From: Calliopum simillimum
Taxonomy: Eukaryota > Arthropoda > Insecta > Diptera > Lauxaniidae
Assembly: GCA_951812925.1 (NCBI GenBank)
Contig: OX638372.1
Coordinates: 4,960,001 to 5,024,000, forward strand
Reading direction: 5' to 3'
DNA: 64,000 nt
Made by a program: the position numbers and the translations under genes. Positions 1 to 11,679 of the stretch are shown in pieces. How positions within the stretch are numbered: position 1 is the first letter of the stretch; every line of letters starts with the position of its first letter. The notes under the pieces are model-generated. The model ran no database searches, had not been told where the DNA came from, and worked only from the letters and a program-made list of their open reading frames with translations.

Positions 1-39
1 TTTCCGATTTCAGCAAAGTTGAGTTAAGTCAAAAATAAC

Positions 40-425
40 ATGCGAAAACTAAAATCAATAAAAAGGAACACGAATAGTCATTTCTAACTAACTTTTGGAT
101 GCTAAATTCAAATCCGTTACCAAAATCGATCTATCGCTACAGAATTTCGAGATATCCTAACCCAAAAATTACCAAAATATAAGATTTTTCGTGATTTTTT
201 CCTACTTTTGAGGTTATGTAACACGACAGTGTAATACTTTGTCATAAAACCTGTTACGTTAGTCAAAAGCACATATCTTTGCGTACAAAAGCCTTTTTAA
301 ATTATGTCAATATCTTTTTTTTTCTTGAGTTATCCTAACCTAAATATTTAAAAAGAAATAAAAACAAGATTTTCGACTATGTTGGAGGCTTCATAGAGAA
401 CGCACGAAATTTTTTTTGATTTTCG
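40..425. repeat. Diverged half-copy of the 51.4-53.5 kb palindrome arm
   Basis: This stretch follows the left arm of the palindrome at 51396-53471 in the same order: a segment ending in GAGATATCCT, then TTTTTCCTA-TTTTGA-GTTAT, then a run around a TCATAAAACCTG / CCGTAAAATCTGG pair, then a second block with ATATCTTTTTTTTT and a GATTTT-CGACTAT / GATTTTTGGCTAT pair. Only one arm is seen here. Similarity was judged by eye and has many substitutions and small gaps. No gene is visible in 1-520. Confidence 0.55.
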
Positions 426-520
426 GAAAATCATGTTACCACAGTCATATCTGCGTAAAATACCAACTTTCAACCAATTTTCATAAAAATCGGAGATGCC
501 AAGTCGAATCTTGGTCGGTA

Positions 521-857
521 CCAAAAATCGATTTTTTTACGGTTTTCAATAAAGAGGTCGGAAAAACGATTTCTTACTCAAAAGCAAGGGAACTAACGGA
601 AAAAGTGAATAAGGCAAAAAATGCTTAAAATTGCCCCAAAAATTCGTGTGAATTTTCGGAAATTTTTTATTTTTTTTCGACTAAGTTTTAGAAAATTATA
701 CAATAGCTCAAAGAATTCTTAAAAAATTGACACGTATTCTTTGGACAATTTCAAGCATTTTTTAGCTTTTAGACTTTTTTCGTAAGTTCCCTTACTCTGA
801 GTAAAAAATCGTTTTTCGGACCTCGTTATTGAAAATCGTAAAAAACCGATTTTTGTA
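521..857. repeat. Inverted repeat hairpin, arms about 165 bp
   Basis: The segment AGGTCGGAAAAACGAT at 555-570 pairs with ATCGTTTTTCGGACCT at 808-823, and pairing continues from about 521/857 inward to a centre near 689. Near the apex are the motifs AAAAAATGCTTAAAATTG and CGTGTGAATTTT with their inverted partners. The same apex is found in the larger palindrome at 49029-50812. Short frames across it are products of the low-complexity arms and not genes. Confidence 0.75.
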
Positions 858-879
858 ACTGAATATTATCTATACACAA

Positions 880-2391
880 TAGAGGTGTTTTAAGAATGTA
901 TGGAGATCCTTAGTAACAACATTTTGATACTTGACACCCCTCAATTTTGTGAGGTTGGAAAAAAAAATTAATTTGCAAAAAAAATTTTGGGGGTGGGGTG
1001 AGGGTAAAGGTTGGCGCATCGAGGTCAAAGGTGAGAGAAAAAGAGAAAAAACTTACATAAAGCAATACAAATGTTTAAAGGTCCCCTCTAGAGGGGTCGA
1101 ATGTATGACCGACCCACATTATTTTTCCCCCTCCAACATTTTTACCTAGCGTACTTACCCCCTATCTCTAACCCCTAAGGGGGCTCCCATACAAAATTGA
1201 CATTTTTAGGAAATCGACCCCCGCCACTCCCTGGGTGCCCCTAGAAGGGCCAAATGTATGACTGGTCCCTAATATTTTTTCCTCCCCAACATTTTTTCCT
1301 AAAATACTTACCCTGTATCTCTGACTCTTTAGGGGACTCCCATACAAAATAGATGTCATAGACATGAAAAATATGGAAAGAAAATCGTCAAATAGGCCCA
1401 TAACTGCCCAGAAGTCACTCTTAGAGGAGTCAAATATATGACCGACCCCCATTAGCCAACCTCCAAAGTTTTTTCTCAGCATACCTACCCCCTATTTCTA
1501 ATCTTTAAGGGGGCTCCCATACAAAGTTACTGTTCTTATATAAAATGCCCCCACTGCCCTAACTGGCCCACGGATACCCCTAGAACGGTCAAATGTATGA
1601 CCGACCCCCATTATTTTTTTGCGACCTATATTTTTCTCTCACATACTTGCCCCCTATTTTCAACCCTTAAAGGGGCTGCCATACAATTTATTTTTTTTTA
1701 TAAATTTTCCTAGAAATTATGGGGGTCGGTCATACATTTGACCCTTCTAGGGGTACCCATGGTCCAGTTAGGGCAGTGGGAGCAGTTTTTAAAAAAAACC
1801 GTAACCTTGTATGGGAGCCCCCTTAAGGATTGGAAATAGGGGGTAGGTAAGCTGTGAAACTTTGGAGGGGGCATAATGGGGGTCGGTCATATATTTGACT
1901 CCTCTAAGAGTGACTTCTGGGCAGTTATGGGCCTATTTGATGATTTCCTTTCCATATTTTTTATGTCTATGACGTCAATTATGTATGGGGGCCCCCTTAA
2001 GAGCTAGAGATAGAGGGTAAGTATGGGTCATACATTTGACCCTTCTAGGGGCACTCTGGGAGTGGTGGGGGTCGATTTCCTAAAAATCTCAATTTTGTAT
2101 GGGAGCACCCTTAGGGGTTAGAGGTAAGAGGTAGGTATGTTTGGTAAAAATGTTGGGGGAGAAAAAATAATGTGGGTCGGTCATACATTTGAACCCTCTA
2201 GAGGTGGCCCCTCTTGTAGGACTGTAAGAATATTGTTTCTCCTTTTCTCTCATCTTTGACCTCGATGCGCCAACCCTTACCCTCACCCCACCTCCAAAAT
2301 TTTTTTTGCAAACTCATTTTTTTTTCCAACCTCACAAAATTGAGGGGTGTCAAGTATCAAAATCCAAAATTCGTGCACTAAAACACCCCTA
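880..2391. mobile_element. hAT-like non-autonomous foldback element, 1512 bp
   Basis: The element begins TAGAGGTGTTTTA and ends AAAACACCCCTA. It is flanked on both sides by the same 8 bases, ATACACAA (872-879 and 2392-2399). An 8-bp target duplication with ends of the TAG/CAG-G type is characteristic of hAT transposons. Almost the whole element is one palindrome centred near 1650-1665. Each arm is itself made of about four tandem units of 155-175 bp carrying the motifs ATGTATGACCGACCCCCATT and AGGGGGCTCCCATACAA. No transposase frame is present, so it would depend on an enzyme supplied elsewhere. Confidence 0.8.
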
Positions 2392-2399
2392 ATACACAA

Positions 2400-3585
2400 A
2401 TAAAAAAAAAAAAAAAATTTAAACGCCAAAGTTTTTTTAACAATATAATCTTTATTTCTAAAGCACTTTTGGGTATCCATTAGACCTATAATTTAAAATT
2501 AAAAATGAAAAAAATCTTGCTCCCAGCGGCTAAAAAGTTTGCTATTGGTGTAAGTATCAAGCATAAAAATTTTGGTCCCGATTGGAAAATATTTGACCGT
2601 GCTGTAAGGCCGCTGAAGTTCGGAAAAACGCTATTTATATGAAAAAATGGGGCTTTAATCGCAATAATCAGGGCTATCTTTGAAATTATTTGACTTAAGT
2701 GAATGAGATTTGAGATTTTTATATAACAAATGATAGGTTTAGTATCCATTTTCAAATGAAAAAAAAAGTTATGACCAAAAAAACTGTTTTTTTAGCCAAA
2801 GATATATCAAACAATTCTAGATATTGATTTCAAAGATTTTGGGTACTTTATTTTTGAACAATCAATAAAATTTCAAGTAATCAATATCGTTATCGACATT
2901 TTCACATTTCATTTTTTTTTCAATGATTTTTCCATACTTTTGCCTTTCTCTAAATTGTAACCAATTTAAAAAACGTTGGCTTCCACTAAGCAGACGGGCG
3001 TATTACGTACTTAAATGTAACTTGCTAAAAGGAAACTGGGACACCACAGCCCTGGAGTATGCTGACAACTGACAATCCTTTGTACTGTATTTTATATTGT
3101 CTTCACTTTTATAGTTTTTGAGCATTTTATTTTTTTTTTTTTTTCATTTGCATTTCACTACTTTGATAGCATTTTCTACTATTATAATGAAGAAATTTAT
3201 AGGAACGGCAACACTTTCTTCAAAGTGCATTCATTCGCTACACCCGATAAAGTTAACTTGCTGCAAGGATATTCACTAGTTGAAGTTTTTTCTTTTCGAT
3301 TCTTTGTCTGTATTCCTTGCATTTCCGTCACTTTTCTCACAACTAACTGCTGTTATTCCTTTTGTTGTTATTCACTTTTTTATTCATTTATGCCTGCTCA
3401 CTTCACAGGAATAATGGAATTGATGAAAAACAGGAACTAAGATTTCCATTCTATTATTTCAGCTGCACTTGTTGTTCAAATGCAGTAACAACAAAAACAA
3501 CAAAAAACAACAAATAACAATAAAAACAATTGTGTTTTTTTTAGCAGAATTTTTTATTACCTTTTTCGCTTTTGTGCTGATTTTG
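2400..3585. other. AT-rich intron, no gene seen
   Basis: Poly-A/T runs and short CAA/TTG repeats (about 3485-3515). No recognisable coding segment, RNA gene or element ends were found here. Confidence 0.6.
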
Positions 3586-4110
3586 GCTAAGTAGTACCCT
3601 TTGTTGTTAAAATGCAGGGTGTTGGAGTTGGCGTTTTTGGTAATTTTCATGAAAAGGGTGTTTTTTTTTTTTTAAATTTATAGCTCACACTAAAGTTTGT
3701 AAATCAATAAATCTAAGTTAATAGTCCCTTTCATTTTAAAATGTTCTTTTTATAAAAAAATATTTTTTGGTGAAAAAATTTTTTTTTGTCAACAAGATTT
3801 TTTACGCGTAAAAATACTTTTGATTTTTTTGTAAAAAAACCCCCCTTAGATTTTTTTTAAAAGAACTTTAAATAAAAGCATTATTGAAAAGTTTTAAAAT
3901 TATGTATGATTTCAGATGTGATTCGGACGCTACATGGGAGTTTTTGGCTTTTGAACGCCCGCGGCAGGCAAAAATCTTTTTTTACTCGAGAGGAAAGCAT
4001 CTTACGTAAAAAGTGTATTGGGCAAAAAATGCTTAGAATCGTCTAAGGAATACGTGTGATTTTTTTTTGGAAGTTTTGAAAACTTTTTTTTTGGTACACT
4101 TGGCGTGGTT
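3586..4110 (+). repeat. Dispersed repeat, copy A (half of a hairpin core)
   Basis: This block is repeated in reverse orientation at about 45875-46322. Shared landmarks are TTGTTGTTAAAAT-CAGG, TTTTAAAATGTTCTTTTTATAAAAA, TTTTGGTGAAAAAATT, GTTTTTGGCTTTTGAACGCCC and ATGCTTAGAATCGTCTAAGG followed by a CGTGTGATTTT run. The last part (4021-4070) is one side of the hairpin apex of 49029-50812. A TACACTTGGCGTG motif follows at 4095 and also at 46389. Unclassified; probably a non-autonomous element or a fragment of one. Confidence 0.65.
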
Positions 4111-5984
4111 TGCTTCATATATTATAAGTTTTCTATTCATTTTAAGGCAGTTTTTGAACAACTTTAAAAAAGACGAAGAAGTGATTATTGACCATGCCTA
4201 TTTCTGAATACCTGTCTTTTACAAAGAACAACAGAATCTTTACAACTTCTACAAAAGTCTCTGGCATCAGTCCAGTTTTGAGGCATGCTTGTCTACAGTG
4301 TTTAGATCTATGTATTATGAAAATCATTAAGATTTTAAGTAAGCGTTCGCATTTTTACAGATACCATTTTTTGCGCTAGTAAATAGACGAAACATAATAC
4401 GACAAAATGAACCCCAACGTGGAACATGTTTGCAATTAGTATAGGGTTCCGAAATCAAGACAGTTTTTGGGTGCTCGCCAGCAAGTTAATCTCCGCTAAA
4501 ACTCAGCATATCCATGGACGATATTGCGGTCTAATTTTCTCAGTAATTTTCTTTAATCTTCTTCGAATCAATCTAATCTGGATAATATTGAAGCATAGAA
4601 AATTTGAAATAATTTCAAATCTGCTTTAGGAAAACATTTAAGCACATTAAAGCAAGAGTAGCTCAAAGTTCTGAAATATATTTCTAGAAATCAATGTAAC
4701 ATTTTTGAGCACAAAATGATAATCTTTATCATGTCACTGATAGTAACGATATCTCCACGAAGTATTGTTGTTTAATTTTTGTTTGTTTGATCTAGCGTTG
4801 ATTATTTTTCTGAAAATTTCAGTTCCTACTTTTCAGTTCCTACTTTTGGAGAGAAGTGTCTACTGTGCAAACTAATTTTCTTAGATTTTCTTTGCAATGG
4901 CTGCTGCATTTTTCACTTTCATTTCTTTTTTTTCAGTGTTTTTTTGGCTTCCTTTCATTTATTGCTAAACTACAGCAGTTGTTATTGTTATTTCTGCATT
5001 ATGCTTTGTTGTATTGTTGTATTCGTGTATTTTGTTGGATTGCACTTTTTCCATGAAAACAAGAAAATGCTAAAGCAGAATCCATGAAGAAAAACTAGAA
5101 AATATGAATTTCATTTCAATTTCAATTCGTTTCGCTGCATTTTGATTGAAAGGACCCAGTTTGTAACAACAACAAAAACAACAATCTATTGTTGTTTTGT
5201 GTGCAAAGATTTTTTTTATTGTATTTATTTTTTTTTTTGTCATTGCTTTTGTAATTTCTTGTTATTGTAATTTTTTTTTTAATCATTTATTTATTTGCGA
5301 TTTCGAGTTTTATTTTGAACGCTTCAGTCGTTTATGGCATTAACGAAAATTATTGCATTTCATTTCAGAGGATTTTTTTTTTTTGGGTACATTTTATTGT
5401 GTTTTTTATTGGAAAAATTTTCTTGCCTGAATTATTCAAATTTAATACTATAATCAAAGAAATTCATTTTTATAGCATTGATATCGAAAAAAATGATGCG
5501 AAATGTGTCACCTGAGTAACTTGATTGAATTAATATAAAAATATTATTACTGCTTACCACAAAAGTCCAATTGGTTATGCTTAGTTTTGAGGATTGAACT
5601 ACTTTTTCAACATTGTCCGATGTCTCAACAATAATAAACATATATCAGTAAATCATAGATTTCAGGGAAAAATCGTCTAAAATTTATTAAAATCTGCTTT
5701 GCTGATATTTATGCAAGTCGAAAATAGCAAGGTATGGAAATAACATGGGACAGTAATGACATGTTTCACAGTTGTAAAATTTTTAGGCATAGTTTTCAAT
5801 ACCTGGCATATTTGAATACCATGAAACCGTCACGTATCTCATTTGTTTCAAAGTTCTGTTGTATTTCTTACACACCAGAGACAGAAATGATATCCTCTGC
5901 TCGACGTTATTGAATTTTTCTTTTTCTGCTTACATTTCTATGTGCTTAGAATCATATTTTCGACGATGGAAGTTTTTTTTTAAG
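4111..5984. other. AT-rich intron, no gene seen
   Basis: Contains a 15-bp tandem duplication (TTCAGTTCCTACTTT, 4819-4848), poly-T tracts and CAA/TTG microsatellite. The short open frames have no recognisable domain and are explained by base composition. Confidence 0.55.
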
Positions 5985-6310
5985 TTCAAAGTGGCGCATT
6001 CAATATGGCGGCATAAAATTTTAAATATCTTTTAATTTGCAAGAAAATTATCATTTAAAGGTTTCGTCAAAGGCTGATGAAGAACCTGATGCTTAAAATT
6101 GATCCAATATGGCATAATAAATTTTTAAATATCTTTTGATCTACAAGATAATCGGTATTCAAGGGTTGTGACAGAAGCTGTTTGGTAATCTGATGGTAAA
6201 TATTTTAAGCTCAAAATGGCGGATCCGATAGGGCGGAATAAACTTATGAATATCTCTTGTTTACATTAGAAACGGTATTCAAAGGTCGCTGATTTAGCGG
6301 CTGATGAGAA
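5985..6310. repeat. Tandem repeat, three diverged units of about 105-118 bp
   Basis: Units start near 6001, 6104 and 6221. Each carries a variant of CAATATGG-GGCATAAAATTTT followed by AATATCTTTT, then GGTATTCAAGG and a TGATG(A/G)-AACCTGATG-like segment. The units are strongly diverged, so the array is old. Confidence 0.6.
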
Positions 6311-6658
6311 ACATGAGAGCCGAAATATCTTCTTGCTCAAGTGATACTTTTGCAACTTTATCTGACAGAATTACTCCTGCATTGTTTTGTAACGCTTAAA
6401 GTTTTATTATATGGATAGAAAAGTGGTATGATTTTTATTTCATCAAATTGCAACATCTTTCTTTTTTTCAAATCTCTAATTGGACTTTGAGTACTCGTCC
6501 CGAGAACTGCTGCTAAATCAGTACTACCTTCATTCCGAGCTAACGAATTTGCTGCCATAACTAATAAACAAGTTTTATTAGAAGCCATATTTGATAGTTC
6601 AGATGCTACCTTTCTCTTCGACCTGGACAAGAGCAAGTAAGCCAATTTATTCTACAAG

Positions 6659-6878
6659 CTATTTTGATGAAAATTTTTGGATAGACGGCGAACACAAATA
6701 TCATACACTGGTCGAAAAGTAGGTGAAATCAGATGGGTGCCACGTCCAGTTTTAACGATTGAATACTTTAACACGTCAAATATTGAGTGTGACACTTATT
6801 TGATTTCGCCGTGTTTTCGCCCATTATATGGTATTAATGTTCGCCGTCTCTCCATTAATTTTCATCAAAATTGCCTGC
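6659..6878. repeat. Short inverted repeat with arms of about 80 bp
   Basis: ATTTTGATGAAAATTT and AGACGGCGAACA at the left are matched by TGTTCGCCGTCT and AATTTTCATCAAAAT at the right, with a loop of about 60 bp. The element could be a MITE, but no clean target duplication was found, so the class is not assigned. Confidence 0.65.
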
Positions 6879-7109
6879 ATAGTTTGTGAGATATGTATTA
6901 AAATCTAAAACCGTGAAATCATTAACCTTTTTATGGCGTTGAAGAAACTCTTTTTTTTATAAAAAAAACCATGTTCAGATTCGTAAAAAGACGATCCACG
7001 TCCATTATAAACGGCTATGAAAATAATATTTTTGGGGAAAGAACTTTCAACAACATTCATGGTAAAAATAATTATTTCAAATTAAAACGCTTATGACAGA
7101 CAAGCGAAG

Positions 7110-7380
7110 TATGACCTTCTGCAAATTTAGTAAATCTGACTTCAGATTCGTGATCAACGACACCAAAAATCCCCATTCACAAGATTTCAGGAAAATCAGT
7201 TGATTTTTGTAAATTTTGTCCGGCATCTTGGATTCGCCATTTTGAATTTTATAAATCCGACCCTGGATTCGTGATTAGCGACCCAAAAAAACCCCATGCA
7301 CGAAATTTGGTTCACATTAGTATATTTTTAAACAAAGTCCACCAAATTGAGTTTTTGACCGCCATATTGGGGTACTGAGT
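7110..7380. repeat. Two-unit tandem repeat, period 120 bp
   Basis: The motif GATTCGTGATCAACGAC at 7146 recurs as GATTCGTGATTAGCGAC 120 bp later, each followed by a CCCCAT-CACGA/AAGATTT segment. Only two units are seen. Confidence 0.55.
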
Positions 7381-7604
7381 ATGGGAGGCGTCGTGTAGAT
7401 TTCAGGGGTTTTCAGACTAATTTTGATCTAGGCGATGCACTATAGACTAAAGAACAATTCTGAAAAAAATCTTAACCCTTGGACTACCGGGTCAAAAATG
7501 GCGCATAATAAATAACACATACCAACAAGGTTTTGTTTTTAAGCATTCCCGAAGTAACTCTATGCGTTTAATCCAAATCTGAGGTCAGTATTGACCCAAC
7601 ACTT

Positions 7605-8080
7605 CAGTATTTTGAGATATTTGCGGTCAAACTCATGAAAAATTGCTATTTTGGCTATTTTTGAGGTTCGATACAAACTGCACAAAATTTTCCTTATTTT
7701 TTTTATCAAATGTTTCACGTAGTCCTATTATGTTTCTTCAAAATGAGCACCTAAAAAATGCCATACGATACTTCCTTTAAAAGTTATGGCCGATTTAAGA
7801 TGACACGTCATGACATCTTGAAGTCCCATAAAACGAATAAAACGACGCGTCGCGACGCAACTTTGGATTTCATGATATCATCTTAAATCTGCAATAACTT
7901 TAGAAGTAAGTATTGTATGGCATTATTTAAGACCTCATTTTGAAGGTAAAAAGTGGTACTCAGTGATGAATTATGCAAAAAAAAAAATAAATAAATAAAA
8001 TTTTGTGCAGTCTCCAACTAACCTCAAAAGTAACAAAAATACTTATTTTTCGTATATTAACCCCAAATATCTCTATTTTT
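7605..8080. repeat. Palindrome, arms about 230 bp
   Basis: GATTTAAGA at 7792 pairs with TCTTAAATC at 7881, and AGATATTTG near 7614 pairs with CAAATATCT near 8064. The centre is near 7840. Module order (GGCTATTTTTGAGGTT, then CTTCAAAATGAGC, then AAGTTATGGCCGATTTAA next to the centre) matches the inner part of the palindrome at 51396-53471, so the two are related. No target duplication was identified. Confidence 0.7.
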
Positions 8081-10094
8081 CGAAAAACCTATTGCAAAAA
8101 TTATGCGCACTTTTACCCAAATTACTTGAATTAGTAGTGTCCTCAGTATTTTCTAATAAGAAATTGAAAAACAGCTCCTTCATTTTCTTTCTGTCTGCCT
8201 TTTGCAGCCAGATTTCGAATAAATCGTAATTACGGAAGAAAAGTTACCAGACAAAAAAATTCATTAAAAAAAAAACTGGCAAAATCGGGCGCCTATATTT
8301 TTAAATAACATTAACAATAGCAACGTCTTACTAGTTCCGGGTTCCTAAGGACTAACAAATTCCAACAAATTTTTAAAAGCTTAGACGAAGTTCAAAATTT
8401 AAAAAAAATATTAAATGTCGGGGGTCTAATTTGAATATTAGATTTTTCCACAGAAAACCAAAATATATTTTAATGTTTTGAACTACATTACATAATACAT
8501 AACATCATCAATTTTATTCATTTTTAATTTAGAAAAAAACAAATTATTTTAATTACTTTTTATTGATCAAAGAAAATAGCTAAATTCACGACTTTTTTGA
8601 GTTATCTCAGTAAAATGCAAATGCATCAACTTTGACACATCGCTGAGGAACGGAAAATTATTTTACCCCAAAACAAAAAACATTTTTGCTTGTATTGAAG
8701 TATTTTCCGTTACACTGCATCAACGAAATTTCAATGGCAATACTTGTAAAAATTGAATTTTGGCCAAAAAAGTGTGCCTTTTGACCTATAGTGCGATGGA
8801 GTCCACCGGTTACTGGACCATTTCAACAACATTTCAAATTCAAATTTTCATATCCCGAAATTACGGTATTTCGTGGCATTCATCTTTATGTATATTCTCA
8901 TTCATAAATCTTCATTTCGATACTTTCAAAGTAATAAGTAAGCCCTCTTGGATACTAAATGTTATTAAAATAATAACTCCTGGCGATGGGTCATATATTA
9001 GAACAGTTTTACCAGCATAAACTAAGCCATAAGCTATGCTAATCCAGCGCATTTATCAATTGTATTTTTTCTTGCACTCTTTATTGATGATTTGTCTTTT
9101 CGCACTGAGCCCGAATAATAAAATAAAAATAAATTAAAAATTCATTTTTTTTTTTAAATTTTTTCATGTTTCTTTCACATGGAGAAAAATGCATATTAGT
9201 TATAATATTGTTACTCACATGAACACTATGTGTGACTGTCCCTAAGTGTGCAAAAATTTTTCGCTGTTCATGCACACGAATGCATTTTGCTGCATAAGCA
9301 AAAAAAAACGCACACATATAAAACATAACAGTCAGACAAGCAGCAGTGTCTCCTAGAGGCGGACAGTGTTGCACATTGTGCTAAAAATTCTATTGTCTCG
9401 TTGAATTTGTATTAGTATGCGCCGCCACAAGCACAAAAACAGAAAGAAGCAGAAGAAGAAGAAAAAAGAAAATTAAAAAAAATTAAATAATAATAACAAA
9501 ACATTAACAACAAACAAAACAAAAACGTCATCGTTGTGCTGTGCTGCCCAGTAGCGGTGGCTTTCCATGGAATAACAATAAAAATGAAAATGCATATGAA
9601 TTTGAATAATTGGAAACGAGATTAAAAGCGAATCAACTCCCTTTTTAATGCGCTCACACACACACACACAAATACTATGCAAGGATATTTTATGGCTCGC
9701 TGGCAGTTTTCGAATGAATTTCTTTTTTGCTTTTCGTGTCATCGCAGTAGTTCTGGTCGTTACTGTTGTCCTGACAGTATGTTGGATGTCTGCCTGTGTG
9801 TGTGTGCTGATGCCAGACTGCAAACAATTGCAGGCATTAGAAATTTTATTTTCAACATTCATATACATACATACATTTGTATAAAGCAATTGCTATTTTT
9901 GTCTTAGCCCTGTAGGAAATGGAGTAATTCTTAATTGTGTTGAAAACGATTTTTTAACGGTGAAAACCAAACTCTTGGTTTTAGCGCTATTTAGTTGCTT
10001 TTTTTTTCGAAAATGCACCTTGAGCTTTTAAATTTTGGCCATGATCAGATTATCGACAAGAATTAACGCCCACATGATTTTCATATAGATGAGT
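8081..10094. other. AT-rich intron with microsatellites
   Basis: A (CA)n run lies at about 9654-9670 and an AGA/GAA-rich purine stretch at 9440-9480. Open frames of up to 138 codons here (around 9473-9889) run through these simple repeats and have no recognisable domain, so no gene is called. Confidence 0.55.
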
Positions 10095-10307
10095 GAGTGA
10101 GTCTCCAAAAAATGTACTATTCAATGTCCCGGTACTCTAAACCATGTGTAAATTTCAAATTTGATATTTTAACCATTAAATACAGTTACTAAGGGTTCTA
10201 TGCGATTTGCTTGCAAAAAAAAAAAAAAAAATTAATATTTTATTACAAAATTATAATATAAAGTGTTAAAAACACATTCTCTGTCCTGTCCCTAAACGCT
10301 TCTTAGT

Positions 10308-11174
10308 CAGAGCTGGGCGATAAGGATTACATGTGTAATTGATTGCGTATAGGATTACGATTACAGTAATCCTTAAAAACAAACAAAGACGATTAGGATT
10401 ACAGTAATCGTTCATCGAACGAGCTAAGATTACGATTACAGTAATGGTAATTTTAAGAAAGTCGAAATTACGAATACTGTAATCGTTATCTAAGTTCGTT
10501 CGATGAACGATTACAGTAATCCTTATATTGAAATTGTTCAAATAAGGATTTTTGGAATAATCGTTAAAAAAGTAATTCTAGAAATATCCAAAATTAAAAC
10601 GCGCTTTCAGTGGAAAGATTGTTCTCTTTCGCTGGCATGATAAATAGTCCCCATCGGCATGCTCTTTCTGACTTTTCATTTGAAAAATTAGTATTACTAA
10701 AAGCTAATATTGAGTTTTGTAATTAAATATATGCATTTTTTAAATAGGTATATGTTAATTTTGAATTACTATCACCGGAAAATCAAGTTGTTTTGTTTCT
10801 TTTGTCTTTGTTACTTGCGTTAAAAACCGTTAATGTTTTGTTAATATTGAAGACTTCTAATTAATTCAATATATGTTTCCATTATTATTGTTGTATAGAT
10901 ATTGTTTTAATTGAAATACAGTTTATAACAGTGATTTCTTTTGATATTAAACAAAAGTAATCCTTTGCAACGATTACAGTTATCCTTATTTAAAAAAATC
11001 GAAATAAGAATTACAGTAATCGTAATTTAAAAAAAGTCGAAATTACGATTACTCTAATCGTAATCGAAGCTCGTTCGATGAACGATTACTGTAATCTTAA
11101 TCGTCTTTTTTTGTTTTTAAGGATTGCTGCAATCATAATCGTTTGCTAACCGTAATCCTTATTGCCCAGCTCTG
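10308..11174. mobile_element. hAT-like MITE, 867 bp, with subterminal GATTAC arrays
   Basis: The ends are CAGAGCTGGGCGATAAGGAT at the left and its inverted counterpart finishing GCCCAGCTCTG at the right. The 8 bases TTCTTAGT are duplicated on both sides (10300-10307 and 11175-11182). These are hAT features. Inside both ends are about 230 bp of repeated GATTAC / GATTACAGTAATC motifs, arranged as inverted copies, including matched GTTCATCGAACGAGCT blocks. The central 10560-10960 is unrelated single-copy-looking DNA. No transposase frame is present. Subterminal repeats are where hAT transposases are known to bind; that role here is inference. Confidence 0.88.
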
Positions 11175-11679
11175 TTCTTAGTACATTTAATTTGCCCATT
11201 TTGCATGTTACGTTATTTTCTAAAAAAACTTATACGACATTATTTGTACATATAATTCAGCTACTGTTTTTCTGTGTTAACCCTTCGAAAATTTTTTTGT
11301 ATACAATTGAGAACCATTTAATATGGTTCCCTTAACTTAGACTTTCACCGCTCAGTTTTTCTTATTCTAACTGTAAATTTTTAAAATATTGAGTAAAAAG
11401 AGAACTGAAGGTGAAGAGAAAGAGAAGATTCGGTGTATTTTGAGATCAGTCAGTTTTGCTTTTTCGACTGTGAGTGTTCGTGTGTTCTTTTTTTTTAAAG
11501 TTAAAAAATTTTGTAAAGAACGCAAGTAATCATCATCATTCTCCGCGTAGGTTTTTTTTTTTTTTGTATTACTAAATATATTATTTTATCTTTCTATAAA
11601 CAAAACAACAAACAGTTAAATGGCCTATCCACAAGTTTCAACTTTTTTTAAAAAAATTGCTATTTTCATTGTGATATTA

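Noticed and set aside
9473..9889. 138-codon minus-strand frame and overlapping plus frames
   Set aside because: They run through CA and AAC microsatellites, overlap on both strands and show no domain.
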